A stretch of 24,814 nucleotides of DNA from Solirubrobacterales bacterium. GTDB lineage: Bacteria; Actinomycetota; Thermoleophilia; Solirubrobacterales; 70-9. The translations under genes were made by a program, and so were the position numbers. This document shows positions 24,780-24,814 of this stretch, piece after piece. The notes beneath the pieces are model-generated. The model searched no databases. It was not told the DNA's origin and saw only the letters and a list, made by a program, of their open reading frames with translations. The stretch lies in the NCBI GenBank assembly GCA_030835185.1, contig JAUQWL010000145.1, forward strand, positions 1-24,814. The letters run 5' to 3'. Each line of letters opens with the position of its first letter. Positions within the stretch are counted from its first letter, which is position 1.

Positions 24780-24814
24780 TTGTCTGCGGCGGAGAATGGC
24801 CGTCCCGGATCCAG

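Overview
The window is a dense, high-GC bacterial chromosome segment with many GTG and TTG starts and short same-strand overlaps (GTGA, ATGA, TTGA). Gene content and several small proteins without recognised domains point to an actinobacterium. Class Thermoleophilia (Solirubrobacterales-like) is my best guess, from remembered similarity of the small hypothetical families, not from a marker gene. I see no tRNA, rRNA, CRISPR, insertion sequence, prophage or attachment site, and no intergenic gap longer than 300 bases.

Layout. 1-456: 3' end of a neutral zinc metallopeptidase. 524-3596 (minus): PfkB-type sugar kinase, then citrate synthase with two small conserved-looking hypotheticals behind it. 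3744-6259 (plus): quinone-oxidoreductase-like dehydrogenase overlapping a DEAD-box RNA helicase with a DbpA-type C-terminal domain. 6219-7657 (minus): PAS histidine kinase and single-domain response regulator, overlapping tail-to-tail with the helicase. 7709-9985: an APH-like kinase converging on an acyl-CoA dehydrogenase. The ACAD heads back to a RibD-type reductase and a sulfotransferase (minus, to 11748). 11770-12669 (plus): DUF2804 protein. 12777-13439 (minus): pilin-leader-like anchored protein. 13764-14809 (plus): small hypothetical plus an alpha/beta-hydrolase-fold protein lacking its nucleophile. 14836-14907: an 18-bp tandem repeat. 14978-15601 (minus): zinc-ribbon membrane protein. 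15624-18549 (plus): small hypothetical, multi-pass membrane protein, PucR-family regulator. 18539-21822 (minus): APC permease and acetyl-CoA synthetase. 22002-22412 (plus): MsrB. 22419-23081 (minus): NarL/LuxR response regulator. 23111-24764 (minus): seryl-tRNA synthetase and a lipoprotein cytochrome c.

How the genes fit together. Acetyl-CoA synthetase, citrate synthase and the ACAD place acetate and acyl-CoA metabolism centrally. The most interesting pair is the kinase plus ACAD: they look like the two halves of the fused animal enzymes ACAD10/ACAD11, linked to 4-hydroxy-acid breakdown. A second theme is promoter architecture. Many genes have a TAnnnT hexamer 6 to 9 bases before the start codon, as expected for leaderless mRNAs, and two divergent gene pairs appear to share one symmetric TAnnnTA element. 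A third is an alpha/beta-hydrolase-fold gene with no ATG, GTG or TTG start and no Ser nucleophile. Most of the window is ordinary housekeeping sequence.
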